Assembly (NCBI RefSeq): GCF_017873555.1 | Contig: NZ_JAGGKE010000007.1 | Location: forward strand, 1 to 64,000 | DNA from: Halorubrum trapanicum | GTDB lineage: Archaea > Halobacteriota > Halobacteria > Halobacteriales > Haloferacaceae | DNA: 64,000 nt | Reading direction: 5' to 3' | In this document: in pieces, positions 1-8,027 of the stretch | How the letters are laid out: the number at the start of each line of letters is the position of its first letter | How positions within the stretch are numbered: position 1 is the first letter of the stretch | Made by a program: the position numbers and the translations under genes | Notes under the pieces: generated by a model | Seen by the model: the letters and a program-made list of their open reading frames with translations, nothing else | Databases searched by the model: none | What the model was told of the DNA's origin: nothing

Positions 1-95
1 GCCGATCTGTGATCAACGATTTATAAGCGAGCGGCTGGGGCTTTGGCGGTGGTCGCCGCCGATCTGTGATCAACGGTTTATAAGCGAGCGGCTGG
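1..95 (+). repeat. Two tandem tail modules of the dispersed structured repeat
   Basis: A 38-nt unit at 1-38 recurs at 58-95 with one difference, giving a 57-nt period. Each unit holds TTTATAA followed by GCGAGCGGCTGG; the first runs on into GGGCTTTGGCGGTG. The same arrangement with a 57-nt period follows the large repeat copy at 35786-36038. A full copy may therefore lie just left of the window. The stretch between here and the stop of pan holds no gene I can see. The TTTATAA boxes look like haloarchaeal TATA boxes, but promoter activity is inference. Confidence 0.75.
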
Positions 96-161
96 AATTT
101 CAGCCGAAGAAACGGGTCCAACAGCACCTCGCAAAAACCGAACTTCAATCACGTAGTCGCC

Positions 162-1385
162 TCAGTACTGGTAGTTGATGACCCGCTCGTCCTCGGTATC
201 GGCGTCCTGAAGCTTGTCGCGGGCCTGCTCGAAGTCAGCCTGCCTCACGTCGGTCCGGCCGTCGCGGATGGCGAACATCCCGGCCTCGGTCGCGAGCGAG
301 GCGATGTCCGCGCCGCTGTACCCGTCCAGGTCGCGGGCGACGGCGCCGAGGTCGACCCCGTCGGCGACGTTCATCTCCTGCGTGTGGATCTCGAGGATGC
401 GCTCGCGGCCCTCGGCTCCCGGCTCGGGCACCTCGATGAGGCGGTCGAAGCGGCCGGGGCGCAGGATGGCCTCGTCGAGCATGTCGAAGCGGTTGGTCGC
501 GGCCATGATCCGGATCTCGCCGCGGTCGTCGAAGCCGTCCATCTCGGAGAGCAGCTGCATCATCGTGCGCTGGACCTCCGCGTCGCCGGAGGTCTTCGAG
601 TCGGTGCGCTTGGCGGCGACGGCGTCGATCTCGTCGATGAAGATGACGGCCGGCTCGCGCTCGGCGGCGAGTTCGAAGAGGTCGCGGACCAGCCGCGCGC
701 CCTCGCCGATGAACTTCCGGACCAGCTCGGAGCCGGCCATCTTGATGAACGTCGCGTTCGACTCGTTGGCGACCGCCTTCGCGAGCATCGTCTTCCCCGT
801 CCCTGGCGGGCCGTGGAGGAGGACGCCGCTCGGCGGTTCGACGCCGACCTTCTCGAACTGCTCGGGGTTTTCGAGCGGGTCCTCGACCGCCTCGCGGACC
901 TCCCGGATCTGGTCGTCGATGCCGCCGATGTCGGCGTACTCGACGTCGGGGGACTCGGTGACCTCCATCGCCTGCGCCCGGGAGTCGGTCTCGTCGTCGA
1001 GCACCTGCTGGACCGCGAAGGAGTCGTTGATCGCGACGCGGTCTCCGGGGCGGAGGTCCTCGTCGAGCCGCGAGGCGGCCTGCGTGAGCACCTCCTGGTT
1101 GTTGCCGTGCTGTTTGATCACGACGCCGTCGTCGGTGATCTCCTCGACCGACGCGATGTACAGCGAGGAGGTCTTCAGCACCTCGTTTTCGCGTTTCAGC
1201 TGTTCGACGTCGTCTTTCAGCTCGCCGCGGCGTCCCTCGGCGTCCGCGAGGCGGTCTTCCAGTTCCTCGTTCACCTGAACGATCCGCCGGAAGTGCTGGC
1301 GGATCGCTTCCAGCCGCTCCGCGTCGCTCATCTCGGGGTCGAGCTCCAACCGCGGGCGGTCGGGTAGTGAGGGGCTGTGAGACAT
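162..1385 (-). CDS. pan: Proteasome-activating nucleotidase (PAN), AAA+ ATPase
   Basis: This 407-residue protein is the hexameric ATPase that unfolds substrates and feeds them to the archaeal 20S proteasome. An N-terminal coiled coil (about residues 20-75, heptad Leu/Glu/Arg pattern) is followed by an OB-like domain and one AAA+ module with Walker A GPPGTGKT, Walker B IFIDEID and a second region of homology ending in ATNR and RPGRFDR. The length matches haloarchaeal PAN proteins. The C-terminus ends NYQY, so Tyr is last and third from last. The textbook HbYX proteasome-docking tail would have Tyr second from last, so the docking mode here is slightly off pattern. Identity is firm; which PAN paralogue it is cannot be told. 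Confidence 0.95.
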   Translation of the reverse strand: MSHSPSLPDRPRLELDPEMSDAERLEAIRQHFRRIVQVNEELEDRLADAEGRRGELKDDVEQLKRENEVLKTSSLYIASVEEITDDGVVIKQHGNNQEVLTQAASRLDEDLRPGDRVAINDSFAVQQVLDDETDSRAQAMEVTESPDVEYADIGGIDDQIREVREAVEDPLENPEQFEKVGVEPPSGVLLHGPPGTGKTMLAKAVANESNATFIKMAGSELVRKFIGEGARLVRDLFELAAEREPAVIFIDEIDAVAAKRTDSKTSGDAEVQRTMMQLLSEMDGFDDRGEIRIMAATNRFDMLDEAILRPGRFDRLIEVPEPGAEGRERILEIHTQEMNVADGVDLGAVARDLDGYSGADIASLATEAGMFAIRDGRTDVRQADFEQARDKLQDADTEDERVINYQY

Positions 1386-1646
1386 TCGTTATGCCCGGAT
1401 AAGATGCGGGCGTAAATGTGCCTTTGGGTCACGGAGAGACCGTTGGATCGGCGAACCGACGGCGCGATCGCGCGCCGCCGTCGCCGCGGACCGATCGCTG
1501 ACGCACTGTGATATCAACATCGATAACAGGGGGTGAACGTTTTTACACGGAACGGAACAAGCGGTCCGTATGGACGCACGAACGGCGGGCGGACGCACCG
1601 GTCCGAGGCTCGCGGACAGCGAGACGCGGACCGAGAGGAACCGCCC

Positions 1647-2204
1647 ATGACCGGAGATCCGGACGCGACCGTCCTCGCGGTCGACGACGAGCCGGACCTC
1701 GCAGAGCTGTACCGGGTGTACCTCGACCCGGCCTACGACGTTCGGATCGCGACCGGGGGCGAGGAGGCGCTCGACGCGATGGACGAGTCGGTCGACGTCG
1801 TCCTCCTCGACCGGCGGATGCCCGACATGTCGGGCCACGAGGTGTTAGAGGAGATCCGCGGCGAGGGGTACGACGCCCGCGTGGCGATGCTGACCGCGGT
1901 CGAGCCGGACGTCGACATCGTCGAGATGCCGTTCGACGACTACAAGACGAAGCCGGTCACCAAGGAGGACCTGCTCACGCTCGTCGAGGTGCTCCTCCAC
2001 CGCGCCGCCTTCGACGAGCGGAGCCAGGAGTTCTTCGCGCTCGCCTCGAAGAAGGCGGCGCTCGAAGCCGCCGGCACGACGGGGTCCGAGGAGTACGAGG
2101 AGCTCGTCGAGCGGATGGAGTCCGTCCGGCTCGAAGTCGACGACACGCTCGATCACCTCTCCGCGCGGGACGCGTTCGTCGAGGTCCCCGGAGAGGTGCC
2201 GTAG
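1647..2204 (+). CDS. HalX-domain response regulator
   Basis: 185 residues. A receiver domain fills about residues 8-115: acidic pair D13-D14, phospho-acceptor D55 in VVLLDRRMPDMSG, the Thr of MLTAVEP and the Lys of KTKPVT. A helical C-terminal part follows, typical of the HalX domain found on haloarchaeal receivers. No DNA-binding domain is evident. A longer frame opens at 1533, but the ATG at 1647 begins just before the conserved core and is the better start. No histidine kinase lies next to it, so it is an orphan. It probably relays a phosphosignal; its input and output are unknown. Confidence 0.85.
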   Translation: MTGDPDATVLAVDDEPDLAELYRVYLDPAYDVRIATGGEEALDAMDESVDVVLLDRRMPDMSGHEVLEEIRGEGYDARVAMLTAVEPDVDIVEMPFDDYKTKPVTKEDLLTLVEVLLHRAAFDERSQEFFALASKKAALEAAGTTGSEEYEELVERMESVRLEVDDTLDHLSARDAFVEVPGEVP

Positions 2205-2223
2205 GCGGCGACGCCCCTTCCGA

Positions 2224-2508
2224 TTACTCGATCTCCAGGTCGCCGTCAGCGCTCTTCTCGCCGCCGTCCTCGTCCCACTCCAGTTCGAACTCGACGCTCA
2301 GTTCGCCCGGTCCCTCGGTCGGTCCCTCGCGCTCCGCTTTCACCTCGAAGGTCGGTCGCGCGGGCGGCTCCAGCGTCGCCGACTCGTCGCCCCGTTTGAG
2401 CGTGATCGCGTTGCCCGCGTCCAGTGAGTCCGCGACCGTCCGCAGGTACGCGGCGATCTCCTCGCGGCTCCGGCGGCTCTCCGATTCGAACAGGACTTCC
2501 TCTGGCAT
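2224..2508 (-). CDS. Amphi-Trp domain protein
   Basis: A 94-residue acidic protein whose start (MPEEVLFESESRRSREEIA, then a helix AAYLRTVADSLDAGNAITL) matches the small amphi-Trp domain family, common in haloarchaea and of unknown biochemical role. The C-terminal half (FEVKAEREGP, LSVEFELEWDED) fits a short beta sheet with conserved aromatics. It is convergent with the response regulator gene, 19 bp apart. Nothing in the sequence indicates a ligand or partner. Confidence 0.8.
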   Translation of the reverse strand: MPEEVLFESESRRSREEIAAYLRTVADSLDAGNAITLKRGDESATLEPPARPTFEVKAEREGPTEGPGELSVEFELEWDEDGGEKSADGDLEIE

Positions 2509-2615
2509 AGGCGGCCGTACGCCTCCCCGAATCTTAAAGACCGCCGCGGCGTCGACGGCGAACCGCGGCGCGACGTCCCCGATCGTTTTGTGGCACCCGA
2601 CCGAACTCCCAGTTC

Positions 2616-3014
2616 GTGTCCCTCCGCGACTCGCTCCGCACGGTCGTCGCCGTCGCCGTCTACTGGACGGCGATCGCGCTCGGCGGGAGCGTCCTCCTGC
2701 CCGATCCGACGAGTCCGCTCGTCGTGGTTCCGATCCTCGGCGGCGGCGCGGTCGTCGCGCACGCGGCGCGGGCCGACAGGCTCGTCGAACTCGGCTACGC
2801 CGTGGGGACGATGTGGATCGCCGTGCTCGCGCTGTCGGTCGGGACCGGCGTCGTGGACGTCGTCGCGGCGCCCGACGGGGAGATCGCGCCGCTCGCGGAC
2901 TACCCCGGAATCGCAGCGATCGGCACGGTCGGGCTGTTCGTCGTCCTCCTCGTCGCGTACGCGGCGTTCCTCCGCCGGAGCGACGAGCGCGATGACTCCG
3001 CCGGATCGGGGTGA
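2616..3014 (+). CDS. Small multi-spanning membrane protein of unknown function
   Basis: 132 residues from a GTG start. Four hydrophobic stretches (around residues 8-28, 35-50, 62-85 and 105-125) suggest four membrane helices, with a short charged tail (RRSDERDDSAGSG). No catalytic motif or known family is recognisable. It converges on the aminopeptidase gene, whose stop lies 14 bp downstream. The compositional pattern resembles the many short haloarchaeal-specific membrane proteins. Confidence 0.6.
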   Translation: MSLRDSLRTVVAVAVYWTAIALGGSVLLPDPTSPLVVVPILGGGAVVAHAARADRLVELGYAVGTMWIAVLALSVGTGVVDVVAAPDGEIAPLADYPGIAAIGTVGLFVVLLVAYAAFLRRSDERDDSAGSG

Positions 3015-3028
3015 AACGGCGAGCGCCC

Positions 3029-4108
3029 TCAGAACCCGTCTTCGAAGGCGAAGGTCCCGTTCCGCTGGACGACCTCGCCGTCGACCTCGATGACGGAGTC
3101 CTCGCTCATGTCGACGATCATGTCGACGTGCTCGGCCGACTCGTTGACCTCGTTGTCGCCGCTGACCGTCTCCGGGTACGCGGAGCCGACCGCCATGTGG
3201 ACGGTGTCGCCCATCTTCTCGTCGAACAGCATGTTGTAGGTGAACCGGTCGATCTGGCGGTTCATCCCGATACCGAGTTCGCCGAGGCGCCGCGATCCCT
3301 CGTCGGTGTCGAGGATGCCGGTGAGGAGGTCCTCGTTGCGCTCGGCGGAGTGCGAGACGACCTCGCCGTCCTCGAACCGGAGCCGGACGCCCTCGATCTC
3401 GCGGCCGTAGCGGTAGAGGGGCAGGTCGAAGTGGACCTCGCCGTCGACGCCGTCGCGCGTCGGCGCGGTGAACACCTCGCCGCCGGGGAGGTTCGCCTCT
3501 CCCTGGTCGTTGAGCGTGGAGTTCCCGGACACGTCGAGCGTGAGGTCGGTCTCGTCGCCCGACTTGATTCGCACCTCGTCCGCCGCGTCCAGAATCTCGA
3601 CCATGTTCGACTGGAACTCGCGCTGTTCGTCCCAGTCGAGCGAGACGGCGTCCCAGACGAAGTTCTCGTACGCCTCGGTGCTCATCCCGGCGAGCTGGGC
3701 GTGGCTCGCGGTCGGGTACTGCGTGAGACACCACGTCTTCGAGAGGCGCGTGCGCTTGACCTCCTCCATCGCGCGGTTGTACGCGGCGTTGGTCTCGGGG
3801 TCGACGTCGGCGTCCTCGGTGGCGTTCGCGCCGCCGCGCGCGATGACGAAGACGTCGGCCTCCTCGTAGAGCGCGCGCCGGTGGCTCGGCTCGGAAAAGT
3901 CGTCGGCCGAGCGCTTGAAGGCGCGCTGGGCGCGCTTCGAGTAGTTGAGGTAGACGGGGTTCGCCCCGCGGTCGCCGCAGACCTCGTGGAGCGCGACGGC
4001 GAGGTCCTCGGCCTCTTTCGGCATCTGGATGACCACGTCGTCGCCCGACTGGATGTCGGTGGCGTGGTCGGCGATGATCTCCGCGTGTTCGCGGACGCGT
4101 GCGTCCAT
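3029..4108 (-). CDS. M29-family aminopeptidase (thermophilic metalloprotease type)
   Basis: 359 residues. Family M29 enzymes are cobalt- or zinc-dependent aminopeptidases that trim N-terminal residues of peptides. Recognisable elements are the N-terminal MDARVREHAEIIADHATDI and the C-terminal metal-site region: Glu in GGEVFTAP, Glu in RRLGELGIGMN, and the His/Asp cluster EHVDMIVDMS near the end. The frame stays open upstream to 4243, but the ATG at 4108 matches the family N-terminus and leaves room for a promoter shared with the divergent M48 peptidase gene. Likely cytosolic, in peptide turnover downstream of the proteasome. Confidence 0.88.
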   Translation of the reverse strand: MDARVREHAEIIADHATDIQSGDDVVIQMPKEAEDLAVALHEVCGDRGANPVYLNYSKRAQRAFKRSADDFSEPSHRRALYEEADVFVIARGGANATEDADVDPETNAAYNRAMEEVKRTRLSKTWCLTQYPTASHAQLAGMSTEAYENFVWDAVSLDWDEQREFQSNMVEILDAADEVRIKSGDETDLTLDVSGNSTLNDQGEANLPGGEVFTAPTRDGVDGEVHFDLPLYRYGREIEGVRLRFEDGEVVSHSAERNEDLLTGILDTDEGSRRLGELGIGMNRQIDRFTYNMLFDEKMGDTVHMAVGSAYPETVSGDNEVNESAEHVDMIVDMSEDSVIEVDGEVVQRNGTFAFEDGF

Positions 4109-4241
4109 GTACAGCCGGTTTCGCGGCCGGGGAATTACCGCTTTTCCTTCCGGCGTGTCGGGTGGGGAAGCCCGGGCGATGGAACTGCTGTGACCGCCGC
4201 CGGCCGCAACGCGTTTGCCCCGCCGTCGCGTAGCTCCGGGC

Positions 4242-5228
4242 ATGTCTCGGCTCGCGTTCCGCGCGGCCGCGGCGGTCGTCGGCGTCGCGCTGCTCGCCGC
4301 CTACCTGACCGCGGCGCTGTTCGTCGCCGACCTGCTGCGCGCGGTCTGGGCCGCCCGCCCCGACCTCCCGGTCCTCCTCGCGCTGCTGGCCGCCGGCGCG
4401 CTCGGATCGGCGTACCTCAGCTACCGGCTCGGCACCGCGCAGATCCTCGCGAAGCTGGAGGGGGACCGCGTCCCCCGAAAGCGGGCGCCGGACCTCCACC
4501 GCCGAATCGACTCGCTCGCGGCGCGGATGGACCTCGCGCGCCCGGACCTCTACGTCACCGACACGCGCGCGCCGAACGCGTTTGCGGTCGGGGGCGGGGG
4601 AGACGGCGGCGCGCTGGTGATCGACCGGTCGCTGTTCGGGCTGCTGTCGCCCCGCGAGGTCGAGGCGATCCTCGCGCACGAGCTGGCGCACCTGGAGGGG
4701 AACGACGGGTTCGCGATCGCGATGGCAGACGGGATCGGCCGCTCGCTGGTCGGGATCGCGACGGTCGCGGCGCTGCCGGCGCTGCTCGCGCTCTCCGGAC
4801 TCGCGGCCGCGTCGGCGTGGATCCGCGGGCGACCGAGCGATCGGTCGGGTCCCTTCGCGCGGCTTCACCGGGCGCTCGCGGGCGGGCTGTTCGCCGGGTT
4901 CGTCCTCGCGACGCTCGTCGCGCGGTCGCGCTCGCGAAAGCGCGAGTTCGCGGCCGACGACCGGGCGGCCGAGGTGACCGGCGACCCGATGGCGCTCGCC
5001 CGCGCGCTCCGCCGGATCGAGCGCGCGACGGAGCCGTCGTGGCCGTTCGCGCCCTTCTCGACGCACAAGCGGACCGACGAGGCGACCGAGCGCTGGCTGT
5101 CGACGCACCCCTCGACCGACGAGCGCGTCGAGCGCCTGCGGCAGATGGCCGAGTCGCAGGGACCGACGCGGCGGATTCCCGCGGGACCGTCGCGGGCGGC
5201 CGTCGGACGAGGACGGTCCCGGCGGTGA
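4242..5228 (+). CDS. M48-family (HtpX-like) membrane zinc metalloprotease
   Basis: 328 residues. Two N-terminal membrane helices (about 5-30 and 42-60) precede a peptidase domain with the zinc motif HELAH at residues 146-150 and the third-ligand region EFAADDRAAEVTGDP. A further hydrophobic pair lies between them. HtpX relatives degrade damaged membrane proteins with the active site facing the cytosol. The ATG at 4242 is preferred over an upstream frame opening at 4215 because it begins the hydrophobic segment directly. Divergent from the M29 aminopeptidase gene; a structured repeat copy follows immediately downstream. Confidence 0.9.
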   Translation: MSRLAFRAAAAVVGVALLAAYLTAALFVADLLRAVWAARPDLPVLLALLAAGALGSAYLSYRLGTAQILAKLEGDRVPRKRAPDLHRRIDSLAARMDLARPDLYVTDTRAPNAFAVGGGGDGGALVIDRSLFGLLSPREVEAILAHELAHLEGNDGFAIAMADGIGRSLVGIATVAALPALLALSGLAAASAWIRGRPSDRSGPFARLHRALAGGLFAGFVLATLVARSRSRKREFAADDRAAEVTGDPMALARALRRIERATEPSWPFAPFSTHKRTDEATERWLSTHPSTDERVERLRQMAESQGPTRRIPAGPSRAAVGRGRSRR

Positions 5229-5259
5229 AAGGCGTGCGACACGCGATTCGGTCGGTACT

Positions 5260-5525
5260 GCGGTGGCGCGTGCCTGCGAGCGGCCGCCTCCGGCGGCCGC
5301 GAGGAGCACGCGCGAGGGACGCGGTGAGAGAGGGGTGACCGCAGGGAACCCCGAGCGAACCGCGAGGCTGGGGAGGGGTGAGGTGCGGTTGCGGGGCGGG
5401 GTGGGACTCAAAGGGGCAGCCGGGAGGGCGAAGCACGACGACGCAAGGACCGCAGAAGCGAGCGAAGCGAGCGACGAGGACCGCAGCGAGTCGCGCGAGT
5501 CCTCCCGGCTGGGGCTTTGGAGGTG
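5260..5525 (+). repeat. Structured dispersed repeat, copy A
   Basis: About 266 bp between two convergent genes. The 5' box GCGGTGGCGCGTGCC opens it. Helix P1 pairs GCGCGTGC (5266-5273) with GCACGCGC (5306-5313) around an apical 9-bp hairpin (5280-5288 with 5292-5300). Helix P2 pairs CGCGGT (5320-5325) with ACCGCG (5359-5364), with an inner GGGGT/ACCCC stem. P3 pairs CAAAG (5409-5413) with CTTTG (5515-5519), then, after a GGG/GGG internal loop, CAGCCGGGAGG (5417-5427) with CCTCCCGGCTG (5501-5511). P3 carries GGG where copies B and C have GCG, with the matching change in the partner strand. No TTTATAA precedes this copy. Confidence 0.85.
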
Positions 5526-5587
5526 TGCGCCGTCGGTCTGCCGGCAGCAATAGATAGGTGATCGACCGCGACGACGGACGCCCTGAT

Positions 5588-6895
5588 CTATAAATCGTAC
5601 TGTTCGCGCGTCACGTCGTCGAGGCCGGATTCCTCAAGCACGTCCGACGGGACCAACATATCGAGCTGGACGACGCCCGGAAGCCGACCGATCTGGACGC
5701 CGCCGGTGAACGTACACCGGGCGCGGACCTCGCCCTCGCTCATGCCGAGCAGGGTCCCGGCGCGGTCGAAGGCGTTCTGGGTGGCGTCGTTGACGGTCGC
5801 GCCGGAGCCGATCACCTGAATCGGCGCGGCGTCGGTGTCGACGTCGACGCCGTGCTCCTCCCCGAGACCCTCCCCGGCCGCGACCTCGTCGTCGGTGTAG
5901 GGCGCGCTGATGAACGGGAGGTCCTCCTCGTTCGGCAGGAGGACCGGGCCGTCGAGATCGACGTCCTCGATCACCTCCACGTCCATCGTGACCGTCCCGC
6001 TCACGTCGGTGGTGTGGAGGGATAGCTCCCCGTCGCCCTGATTCGCGTGGAGGTCCCCGACGTAGACGCCGCCGCCGTCGACGACGACCGGGCAGATCAG
6101 CGTCGCACCCGCCCGGACCTCGGGCACGTCCATGTGGCCGTCGGTCCGCAGGTCGAGGTCCGCCTCGGTCTCGACGCCGTAGTCGTGGTCGGCGCCGATG
6201 AGGTTCTGCCCGAAGTCGCCCGCGTTGTGCGAGTCGGGCATCGTCACCGGCGGCGTGGTGCCGATGTTGCCGATAAAGGGCCGGAGGCGCCCGAGCGTGC
6301 CGGGCATCCCGTCCGGCTCGTACAGCAGGATCGGGTGCTGGCGGGCGTTCTCGGGGATGTCCATCACCTCGTCGGCGTCGAGCGCCAGCTCGTGGGCGCC
6401 CTCCTCGTCGAGGGTGATCCCGACCGCGTTCTCGTGGTCGAACGCGACGGTGTAGCCGTACTCGAAGCCGAACGAGGAGGCGTTGGCCCCGCACTCCGCG
6501 CAGCGGATCGCGTCCTCGCCGGTGCCCTCGACGACGGAGTCCGGCCACGTCGTCCCGCACTCCGGACAGCGGTGGTCGACGAAGGGGTCGTCGCCGAACG
6601 CGCCCTCGCGCTCCGCCATCGACCCCGTGCTGGTCGCCATGCTCGTCACCTCCACGTCGCGGATGTGGATCGCGACGGCGTCGCCCACCTCCGCGCCCTC
6701 GACGCGGATCGGCCGGGTTACCTCGTGGCCGCCCCGGAACGAGGGCGTCACCATCGGTCCCCAACAGCCCGGCGGCGTGTACGTCGTCACCGTCCCGCCG
6801 TCCGCGACCGTGCCGGCCCACTCCTGATCGGGTCCGACCAGCCCGAGCGTGTACTGGTCGACGTACAGCTCCTCTTGAACGCCTTGCTGTGACAT
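5588..6895 (-). CDS. Acetamidase/formamidase family protein with a zinc-ribbon insertion
   Basis: 435 residues. FmdA/AmdA-family enzymes hydrolyse formamide or short amides to ammonia and the acid. Family features include the N-terminal GPMVTP and GHEVTRPIRVEGAEVGDAVAIHI, the central NIGTTPP, the HANQGDGE segment and the late VNDATQNAFDRA. Between them sits a Cys4 module, C110-x2-C113 and C132-x2-C135, which reads as a small zinc ribbon; I regard it as an insertion relative to the classical enzyme. Substrate is uncertain. It is a single gene, convergent with the M48 gene across repeat copy A and divergent from the CARF regulator. Confidence 0.85.
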   Translation of the reverse strand: MSQQGVQEELYVDQYTLGLVGPDQEWAGTVADGGTVTTYTPPGCWGPMVTPSFRGGHEVTRPIRVEGAEVGDAVAIHIRDVEVTSMATSTGSMAEREGAFGDDPFVDHRCPECGTTWPDSVVEGTGEDAIRCAECGANASSFGFEYGYTVAFDHENAVGITLDEEGAHELALDADEVMDIPENARQHPILLYEPDGMPGTLGRLRPFIGNIGTTPPVTMPDSHNAGDFGQNLIGADHDYGVETEADLDLRTDGHMDVPEVRAGATLICPVVVDGGGVYVGDLHANQGDGELSLHTTDVSGTVTMDVEVIEDVDLDGPVLLPNEEDLPFISAPYTDDEVAAGEGLGEEHGVDVDTDAAPIQVIGSGATVNDATQNAFDRAGTLLGMSEGEVRARCTFTGGVQIGRLPGVVQLDMLVPSDVLEESGLDDVTREQYDL

Positions 6896-6985
6896 ACCGT
6901 GTTAACGTACGGCGCAGACCGAGATAATCCTACTGCTCGCGGAAGGGGTCGGCCGGTCCGGCGGCGCCGCGGCCGGTTGCGGTCG

Positions 6986-6992
6986 TTTATAA
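6986..6992 (+). promoter_or_regulatory. TATA box of the CARF-type regulator gene
   Basis: TTTATAA lies 26 nt before the ATG at 7018. That is the usual distance from TATA box to transcription start in haloarchaea, so the transcript is probably leaderless and the ATG is supported. Confidence 0.7.
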
Positions 6993-7017
6993 CCGCGCCG
7001 CGTCAAACGGCTCGCGT

Positions 7018-8007
7018 ATGCAGACCCACGTCGTGCCCGTCGGGTTCGACTACGACCGGATGATCGCCCCGCTCATCCGGGACCAGTTCGACGTCGACCG
7101 GGTGATCCTCCTGGAGGGGACCGTCGGCAGCGAGGCCAACGTCGAGTACTCGCGGAACATCGCGCGCAAGCTGGAGCAGGACTTCACGAACCTGCTCGGC
7201 GCCGAGACGGTGCGCGAGCAACTGGACGACGTGTACGACTACGACGCGGCCTTCGAGCGCGCCTTCGACCTGATCAACGCGGAGCTCGATCGAGACGGCG
7301 CGGCGGGCGGGAGCAGCGATTCCGGGGAGGCCGACGCGCCCGCCGACGAGCGCGAGGTGTGGGTGAACCTCTGTTCGATGCCCCGGCCCGTCTCGTTCGC
7401 GTTCGCGACCGCGGCCCACTCGATCATGGTCGAGCGGCAGGCGGACCGCGACCGCATCCACACCTACTACACGGCCCCCGAGAAGTACCTCGAAACCGAA
7501 CTCGCGGAGGAGCTTCGCGCCACGCGGGACCTCTTGCGCGACCTCGACGAAGGCGACGACGCGGCCATCTCCGAGGCGGGCGTCGACCCCGACCGCGTCG
7601 CGGACCGGCTGGCGAGCACCACCGACCTCCTCGCGGAGTTCGACGAGCGCGGCACCACCATCGGCGCGAAGAAAATTGGTGACCGCCACGTCATCGAGCT
7701 GCCGGTCGCCTCCTTCCAGAACGTCAAGCCGTTCGAGGAGCTGGTGCTGTTCACCCTCGGCGAGCACGGCGAGTTCGAGTCCGTCTCGGAGCTAGCGGAG
7801 ACGCTCGCGGCCGAACTCAACGAGGAGTACACCGACTCGTTCCGCTCGAAGGTGATTTATAACGTCGATCGGTTGGGGCCCGGCGGGAAGGGGTACATCG
7901 AGCGCGAGGAACACGGGAAGTCCTACCGGACGAGCCTCTCGCGGATCGGGCAGTTGTGGGTGCGTTCGCACGCCGACGAAGACCGGGACTACCGGGATCT
8001 GGCGTGA
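7018..8007 (+). CDS. HFX_2341-type (DUF6293) transcriptional regulator, CARF-like plus winged helix
   Basis: 329 residues. The N-terminal part (about 1-145, MQTHVVPVGFDYDRMIAPLI and then VWVNLCSMPRPVSFAFATAAHS) is a Rossmann-like, CARF-type ligand-sensing domain. The C-terminal part (about 230-315, VLFTLGEHGEFESVSELAETLAAEL) is a winged helix. This architecture is that of haloarchaeal DUF6293 proteins. CARF domains in general bind nucleotide second messengers; whether this one does is inference. The next gene, convergent and 20 bp away, encodes a HEPN-like protein, but there are no cas genes in the window. Confidence 0.8.
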   Translation: MQTHVVPVGFDYDRMIAPLIRDQFDVDRVILLEGTVGSEANVEYSRNIARKLEQDFTNLLGAETVREQLDDVYDYDAAFERAFDLINAELDRDGAAGGSSDSGEADAPADEREVWVNLCSMPRPVSFAFATAAHSIMVERQADRDRIHTYYTAPEKYLETELAEELRATRDLLRDLDEGDDAAISEAGVDPDRVADRLASTTDLLAEFDERGTTIGAKKIGDRHVIELPVASFQNVKPFEELVLFTLGEHGEFESVSELAETLAAELNEEYTDSFRSKVIYNVDRLGPGGKGYIEREEHGKSYRTSLSRIGQLWVRSHADEDRDYRDLA

Positions 8008-8027
8008 ACGATACTGGGATATGGTGA

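Noticed and set aside
1214..1278. Plus-strand open frames antisense to pan
   Set aside because: Ser/Arg-rich shadow of the PAN codons; PAN is unambiguous.
2340..5411. A 1023-codon open frame on the minus strand
   Set aside because: It runs through four well-supported genes in other frames and its product is Arg/Pro-rich without motifs. Long antisense open frames are expected in DNA this GC-rich.
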